Source: Leucogyrophana mollusca
Taxonomy: Eukaryota > Basidiomycota > Agaricomycetes > Boletales
Direction of reading: 5' to 3'
NCBI GenBank assembly: GCA_021014945.1
Contig: MU266438.1
Coordinates: 25,934 to 89,933, forward strand
Length of the DNA: 64,000 nt
The notes beneath the pieces are model-generated. The model saw nothing but the letters and a program-made list of their open reading frames with translations. It did no database searches and was not told the DNA's origin. Numbering within the stretch: position 1 is the first letter of the stretch; each line of letters opens with the position of its first letter. Shown piece after piece: positions 58,196 through 64,000 of this stretch. The translations under genes were made by a program, and so were the position numbers.

Positions 58196-60880
58196 TTACA
58201 GCGTGATATTCAGTTCTTCCGCGATGATCACAGCCGCCTTTTCGCCAATGACCAAGGCCGACGAATATGTATTCTGGAGGTTGATAGATAAGTATCAAAC
58301 AGAAACATAAGTGATTCATGAGAACGCACTGCTGCAACGTTGGATGGGACGATTGACAAATCTAATGTCAAAGGTATTTGAGAATGGGGCCTGTACAAAA
58401 TTCAAATGAACGCTCACCAGCAACTTTGAGGCCTTGAACACCGTATACATTCAGGCGGGAATCGACTACTCCTCCTTGCGCTTTCGGCTTCATCGCACAG
58501 GTCCCAAGCTGCATCCAGGACGTTTACTTATTGGGGCCCAAGCTCGTAGAAGACTTGACTTACCGAGTGTCGTGCACTGGTAACTGCTTCAGGTCAGACG
58601 CGTGCATGCTGAACGGGAATGAAGACCCACTAATTTGACGATGGAAGATTTCGATGGCCTTGTCGTCTTCAGACGTGTAGACAATGTCGGGAGCATCGAT
58701 GGCGGCGGGGCCGTCGGTCTCCTTGCAGGCCGCCGCGCTCCCTTCAGGAAATACTGGATGAAGGGGCTGATATTCGCCTCGGTAATCAGGCATGCGACGT
58801 ATCCACTCCCGCATCCTCTTGTATGCCAGGCGTAATATAGCGAGATCAGAAGCACTGCAGGGACCAAATCATGAGGGTCGGCATCACAGCCTAGACATCC
58901 AAACGATCACTTACCTGCTCAGGAAACCAGAAGAAAACTGTGGTGGAGCAAAGGGGTTATCCCCAGAGGTGATGTGCACGCTACCTATTGACTCCGGGTA
59001 ACACTAACGAGCCCTTGAGTAATGGGAAGCAATTTAAGAGCAGCGGTCCTACCAGATAATAGCATGCTCCGATGTATGCTCGGTCAGGAACCACTGCGTG
59101 ATTGCCTATGAGGCTGTAACGGTATTATAGATGGGTACACGGAAGCGAAGCTCCTGCATGACTTACCCTGAGCACGGAGCAAGGAGAACGACTGACTTGT
59201 CCGGTCTCTGAACAAAGAAGTTTGACCACTTTGGTTGGAATTCGACTCCAAGTTCCTGTAACTCTTCGTCGTTGGGCCGCACTTTGATCGCGACATCGTA
59301 TGCGCTGAAAGTATGCCTCAGAAACTGACCCGAAGAGTCACGATGATGGCCTACTTGTGAGCAACCAGGCCGCTGCCGCTGGAATTCCAAAGTGCCATTT
59401 GTTCTTCCAGTAGGTTGTTGAATTATCATACATATCAGAGACGGAAAAAGCGTACCTTCCGTCTCCTTCTTGTCACCGCGGTAGAGCGCATCTAGTGTCT
59501 CAGCTCCATCAGCCGCGAGATAAGCCGGAAACGCAACAGGATGGTCTGAAGAATAACAATCAGTACTTTCGTATGGGGATATCGGCCCTCGATGCGACCT
59601 TGATAGTTCTCCCCGACTCCAGGAAGGTCGACGATTTGGGGCACGCCATTTGTGTCAAGGACGTTCTTTGCTCCTATGCCAGATCTTTCGAGGATCGAAG
59701 GAGAGCCAAATGCTCCAGCGGATACCACCACTAGTCGGGTAGCTCGCGCAACTGACACTGTTTGATCAGCACCAGGATTTAGGACCAGATCATTTGAGTA
59801 TTCGACCCCTACGGCACGGCCATTTCTAAGTCAAGGTCAACACAATAATCGTTTATAAAGGAGAAGAACTAACTCGATTAGTACGCGCTTTACCACTTTC
59901 TCTGATCGGACATGCAGGTTCTTATTGCTTTCTTGGTTGTATATGAAATAGTGTGCGGTGTCAGAGCGCTTTCCAGTGTCGCCATCGATCCATCTATTTC
60001 GTATGCATGAGTAATCTCGGCCCAACCCATTCGTAGAGTGTTAGAAGTCACACGCACTTCTGCCACCTCTGTAGGTGTACGTTCAGAGGATGAATCGGGC
60101 ATACAGCAGTCGATCAATAGGCTCACGCTATAGGTGTTACAAGTCGACAAGTCATTGCTGTCTTCTGCGACCCTCCGACCTTTGTCGTACTTGACCGCGA
60201 CGTCTAGCGCTTGCTTTCCGACATCCGTAAATATCCCGCCATAGGACACTTTCAGGGGGCCTGAATATCCGTGCGTTGGGGCGCCTTCCCTGATTTGGTA
60301 GGTCTCGGTCTTATCGAGAAAGGCAGCGTCAGCGTGGCCTTCGCCAGGAGCACATGGACCCAACCTTCTTTAAAAGGGGCAGCAAGTCCTTTGAGCCCCA
60401 ACCGGGGTTATGGAAGAGCGTCTCCCAGTCATCGTAATCTGATGCCGCAGCTCGCGTATACATCATGACTGCAGGGCTCACAGGGTCAACAACCAAAGTT
60501 GATGAGCGACATAGATAGCTCACAGTTAACATTCGAGCCACCTCCGACGCACCTACCGCTGTGCACGATGAGGGGCCGTCCACCGAGATCCGCGGTCTCC
60601 TCGGCAACATTGAAGAAGACTGAGTTGCTGCCAGGCTCTACATTCTCGAGACAACGCGAGGGCAGCGTGTGATTCTCGACGTCCTTCGTGTGCGGGCCCG
60701 CCTCCAGGATAAGAATCCTTAGCGTGGGATTGGCCGCCGCCAGACGACCCGCCACCAAGCAAGCTGTGGTGCCCCCTGTGGCAGAAACGCCGTCAGTTGA
60801 AGTTCACCTGTTGTTACATCCGCAAAAGTCGTACCTCCTGCAAAGATGATATCATACTCGGAAGTGGTTGCAGAGGGCAT
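58196..60880 (-). CDS. GMC oxidoreductase, alcohol (methanol) oxidase type, copy 2
   Basis: About seventeen exons join in frame. The first is 60835-60880 (46 nt, the same length as in copy 1) and ends in FAGG, continuing GTTACLVAGRL. GMC signatures are GRCVGGGSNVNF and GAFGSPSILERSGIG. The middle contains RWQKWIDGDTGKRSD, and the C-terminal exons give LGTCAMKPKAQGGVVD, LNVYGVQGLKVADLS, NTYSSALVIGEKAAVI. The intron positions match copy 1 wherever I compared them, so the two are paralogues with a shared structure. One clear difference is at the catalytic block: copy 1 reads AWHSLGTC, copy 2 reads ARHSLGTC, so the His is kept but the preceding Trp is Arg. The product is expected to oxidise primary alcohols and release hydrogen peroxide. 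It lies beside, and in the same direction as, the P450. Confidence 0.92.
60058..60068 (-). other. 11-nt microexon of GMC oxidase copy 2
   Basis: On the minus strand AGGTGGCAGAA lies between a donor GTGCGT and an acceptor ending CAG. It encodes Arg-Trp-Gln plus two bases of Lys in RWQKWIDGDTG. Position, phase and length are the same as the microexon at 34961-34971 in copy 1. Confidence 0.78.
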
Positions 60881-61298
60881 GACGATAGTCGAACTGTTGT
60901 CGAAATCATGGAGCCGGGTATTTATACAGGATGAGGGCAGCTTCTGAGGAAAGGTGCAAGATTACAATTAAAGACATCGATATTAGACGCTAATAATATG
61001 AAAGGTCACACCTGACCTTTCCTTGAGATAATGCACCATCTGCGGTAGGTTGAGAGCTTCCCCGTCACGACGAGACCACATGTGATAGCGTGCATCAGAA
61101 AGTCTAGGTTGAAGATACCGATGTCGGGCCGTTCGTGTCACTCAGCAGCGGATCGTGTCTCGTCGCAAGCGCTCTCAAACCTTCTCAAACCGGCTGTGAT
61201 AGCAAATAACAATCGCGTAGTTATCGTAACGGAAACAGCAAGTTCAAGCCACACACTGCAACATCAGTACGCTCGTGCTCCGAATCAACTAGGTGCTC
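60881..61298. promoter_or_regulatory. Promoter region of GMC copy 2 and 3' flank of the P450
   Basis: A 418-bp gap between two co-oriented genes. It is rich in AT near 60960-61010. Only short open frames are seen, and no specific element is recognised. Confidence 0.45.
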
Positions 61299-63461
61299 TT
61301 ACATCCCCTCCGTATATCTTTCCATGATGTACCTTAGCTCCTTCTCCTCGATCCTGTGTTCAAAAATGATGCTGAAGGGCTTGACTTCAGGGATGTCACC
61401 GATCATGAATGACATCTCGTCAACGGGCTGCGATTTGTCCTCCAAAAGTCGGAAGGACCACAATATCAACACAGCGTTGATAAATATTGACCTGACACAA
61501 TAAATCATATAAATCATTGAACTATACTGCAGCTGAACTCATAATGAACCAACCTATTGGCGACATGCAATCCGGGACATATCCTGTTGATAGATGAGCG
61601 TTGGTTGGGACGTGTACATCACCGCTCACCGTCTTCCGAAACCAAAGGCGGGGAATTTGAGGTCATCCCTGACTTGACCAGCACCGTCGATCCAACGTTG
61701 AGGATCAAATTTCTCTGGATTCGGAAAGACGTCGGGATCACGGGAGATGGCCCTGTGAATGACAAGTGAGTAAATGATTGATTCAAGCGGCGAAGAGCTC
61801 ACCAATGATTGCCAGAAACAGTCGTTCCAGCGGGGATGCAGTAATTTTCCTGCAGGATGTGGTCAGGGGGGTCCTCGAAGAGAAAGGTAACCAAAGCAAA
61901 CCCAGATAATATCTTGAGTCGCTCGGTGGGGCACGCCTAGTGGAGAGGTGAACATTCGCAGAACCGACGAAACGAACAAATATACCTCCAGGCGCAATAG
62001 GCCTCCAGCGCATGCACTCCAATATGAACGCCTGGACTTGCGGAAGCATACTCTCGTCGGCAAAGGTAGGCGCTGAGCCCGTGAGAGGTACTATGAATCA
62101 GTGTTCTTAAGACCACTGGCCAAACCGTACCTCTTTCGTTGCCCACAACGGTGTCCAATTCAGCTTGGACCTTAGCCTGAGCATCTGGATGGCGCGCTGC
62201 GGCTATAATGATAATGCAGATGGCCAGTGCCGTCTAGGCCGTCCGCAAGGGTTCGAATTAGGTCCCCATTCGTGTATTAGTTAGCAAACTATTCGTACCG
62301 TATCAGAGCCTGCACCAAAGAACGCGCCTGCAAGATAAGCCATTTCTTTTTCAGAGAGCCCGTAATCTTGCTCATGCTCCAGCAGGTGCTTTCCAAAGGA
62401 CGGCCCAGCCTTGTCATCTCCCTGTTGTGTGTCAAAGCGGTTGCCAAACCATATAGAGACCATCACGAACCAGCTCCTGCCTCACCCTGTTCAACTGCCC
62501 CGTGTAGAGTTGTGTACCAAGCTCGTGGCCGCGCCTAAGATCGCGGCCGTACCATGGAAGGTACTTTAGAAACGGGAAGGAGTCTACCAGGTATGCTCCA
62601 GGGCGCATCGCGTGACGCACTCTGGTGACTGAGTCGCGAACCGACCGGACTTCAGGATCGGACACAGATGTTGGAGTAGTTTTGCCATAGGCAATTTTTT
62701 GAATCACCGATGCAGCATACCTTTTGTTTTAATGTTAGAATTCACGGCAGGGATCGCGGACCGCACCACATACCTCCGGACGTGATTTGGGAACTGATTG
62801 GGATCCGCGAGTAAATCGAGAATTGTCGTCTTGGCGTTGTCCATTTGTAAAGACTCGTAACTCTCAGCCGCTTTGGGTTGCAGATGTGTATGAATTGCCC
62901 TTGTAAAAGGATCAGATGAGTTCAAATCCGTCAAACATAAATCCAGCAACGCACCGGCGCATCCTCCTGAATCTATCTCCGGTAGGAGCGAAGACTATTG
63001 ACATACCGCCCAGGAGAAGTTCGCCAGCAGCAATGGAACGTGGGCGATCGACTAATAGGCCACCTTGCTTCTCCATAATTTCTACCGCAGCCTTGGATAA
63101 TGTTAAGAATCACTGCGCAGTGTGAGCGACAAGCAGATCTACCTTATAGCGGCCGATATATACAACAGTCTGCCGACCTTGTTGTAGAGAGATGACAGGT
63201 CCGAGGCTGTCAATCCATCCTGCGATTGTGAGAAACGGGCTTCAAAGAAATACTTAGTTGACTAAAATGAAATTTCCTACACGATCTCAACACTCACTAT
63301 GGTAGTGGAAGTTTATGACCAAAGAGGGGGTGACCAGGACCAGGACTGGGAGGCAGAGGTAGGGATGCGCTAGTCGTTCTGATCTTAGCACGGACCAGAA
63401 GACCGATAAGGCCTACAGATACGAGACCTGCGATGAGGACGTCGTACTGAGGCTGGGACAT
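61299..63461 (-). CDS. Cytochrome P450 monooxygenase
   Basis: A multi-exon gene encoding a class II microsomal P450 of about 510 residues. It starts MSQPQYDVLIAGLVSVGLIGLL, a membrane anchor, followed by a proline hinge (LPLPPSPGPGHPLFGHKLP). The N-terminal half includes GWIDSLGPVISLQQGR, RRMRRAIHTHLQPKAAESY and QKIAYGKTTPT. The I-helix oxygen-binding motif is AGSDTT, split by an intron. The K-helix ExxR is ECMR. The PERF region reads FDPQRWID, and the heme-binding Cys lies in FGFGRRICPG. Such agaric P450s hydroxylate lipids, aromatics or secondary metabolites; the substrate is unknown. It is adjacent to GMC copy 2 in the same direction, which may hint at joint regulation. The terminal exon ends at 61299 with TEGM. 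Confidence 0.94.
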
Positions 63462-63880
63462 TATGGAAATCCAAGGAGGGTGTGTCTAGTGCTGAGAGGG
63501 AGACGACCTTTCCTGATGAAGAACATCCATGGTCGTGCGATCTTTATAGCGTATGTCTGGGTCTCCCGGGCACAGGTCGCGCTACAGGAACGAGGCGACG
63601 TGATGGCGATTTGTCGAAAGCCGTCCAGTCGGACGGAAGGTCACCATCGTTTGCTGCGTATTTCCATGTAAAAGGAAATGCAAGCGTCATCGGCGACGAC
63701 TCAAGGACGGCCAGAATTTATCCGGGACGTGATGAATGATTATACCTACCCCACCCTATCGACTCATGATCCCATGGACACGGTTGGAACCAAGTTGAAG
63801 CAAGCCGGCTGCTCTTGTTCGAAAAGACTCCGAAAGCGGGGAATTACAGGACCCCTGATAATCCCTAGGGAACCCTGATT
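63462..63880. other. Upstream region of the P450
   Basis: Short overlapping open frames only, no family signature. It probably contains the P450 promoter. Confidence 0.4.
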
Positions 63881-63969
63881 GCGGGGGGGTCGTCCTTGTC
63901 CGGACGCCCCCCCGCCGCATCTGTCCGGACTTTGCACAGGGTCCGGGATTTTGGTCGATTTTGTCCGGA
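63881..63969. repeat. GC-rich hairpin and repeated TGTCCGGA octamer
   Basis: GCGGGGGGG (63881-63889) pairs with CCCCCCCGC (63907-63915) across a 17-nt loop. TGTCCGGA occurs three times in the same orientation, at 63897-63904, 63922-63929 and 63962-63969. Base composition changes sharply from the preceding sequence. The window ends 31 bases later, so this may be the edge of a larger element. Confidence 0.7.
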
Positions 63970-64000
63970 TCGCCTCACAGGGTTCGGAAAAAATCAAAAA

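Noticed and set aside
1..64000. CRISPR arrays, bacterial operons, ribosome binding sites, tRNA or rRNA genes
   Set aside because: The DNA is fungal nuclear. No array of repeats with spacers, no tRNA cloverleaf and no rRNA segment was found by reading.

Overview
The window looks like nuclear DNA of a filamentous basidiomycete, most likely an Agaricomycete. Genes are dense, lie on both strands, and are cut by many short introns (mostly 43-80 nt, GT-AG, two apparent GC-AG). Families typical of mushrooms are present: coiled-coil F-box proteins, a DUF6534 membrane protein, alcohol-oxidase-type GMC flavoenzymes, a class IV chitin synthase and a cytochrome P450. Exon models below were spliced by hand. 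They were accepted when the reading frame closed across every junction and the joined protein matched a family pattern remembered from general knowledge; no search was run.

Layout. 0-3.3 kb: two direct repeats of about 225 bp flank a degraded proline-rich coding relic (+) and an intact six-exon membrane protein (-). 3.4-8.7 kb: FAD-dependent dehydrogenase (-), WDR83/MORG1 (-), and a divergent F-box/beta-propeller protein (+). 8.7-10.3 kb: no gene seen. 10.3-13.4 kb: coiled-coil F-box protein (+), tail to tail with a mitochondrial LETM1-domain protein (-). 13.4-15 kb: no gene, one strong hairpin. 15-20 kb: an 18-exon DUF6534 membrane protein, an unrecognised protein and Mediator subunit MED27, all +. 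21.7-31.1 kb: a MedA-type regulator (+), then a very large DOCK-family GEF (-). 31.9-41 kb: DASH Spc34-like protein (+), GMC alcohol oxidase (+), class IV chitin synthase (-). 41.4-49.5 kb: CDKN3-like phosphatase (+) and a 1,725-residue protein I do not recognise (+). 49.6-58 kb: F-box relic, SKI3 (+), LSM2 (-), the RFC small subunit RFC3/Rfc5 (-). 58.2-63.5 kb: a second GMC alcohol oxidase and a cytochrome P450, both -. The last 130 bp carry a GC-rich hairpin and a repeated octamer.

How the genes fit together. Most are unlinked housekeeping functions: transcription (MED27), splicing and decay of RNA (LSM2, SKI3), replication (RFC3), kinetochore (Spc34), signalling (WDR83, DOCK, CDKN3-like), cell wall (CHS), mitochondria (LETM1) and development (MedA). 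The FAD dehydrogenase, two GMC oxidases and P450 are oxidative accessory genes. GMC2 and the P450 are adjacent and co-oriented, but I see no complete biosynthetic cluster. The most unusual structure is in gene architecture: a 7-nt microexon, an 11-nt microexon at the same place in both GMC paralogues, a coding exon that is only ATG, and two GC-AG introns.
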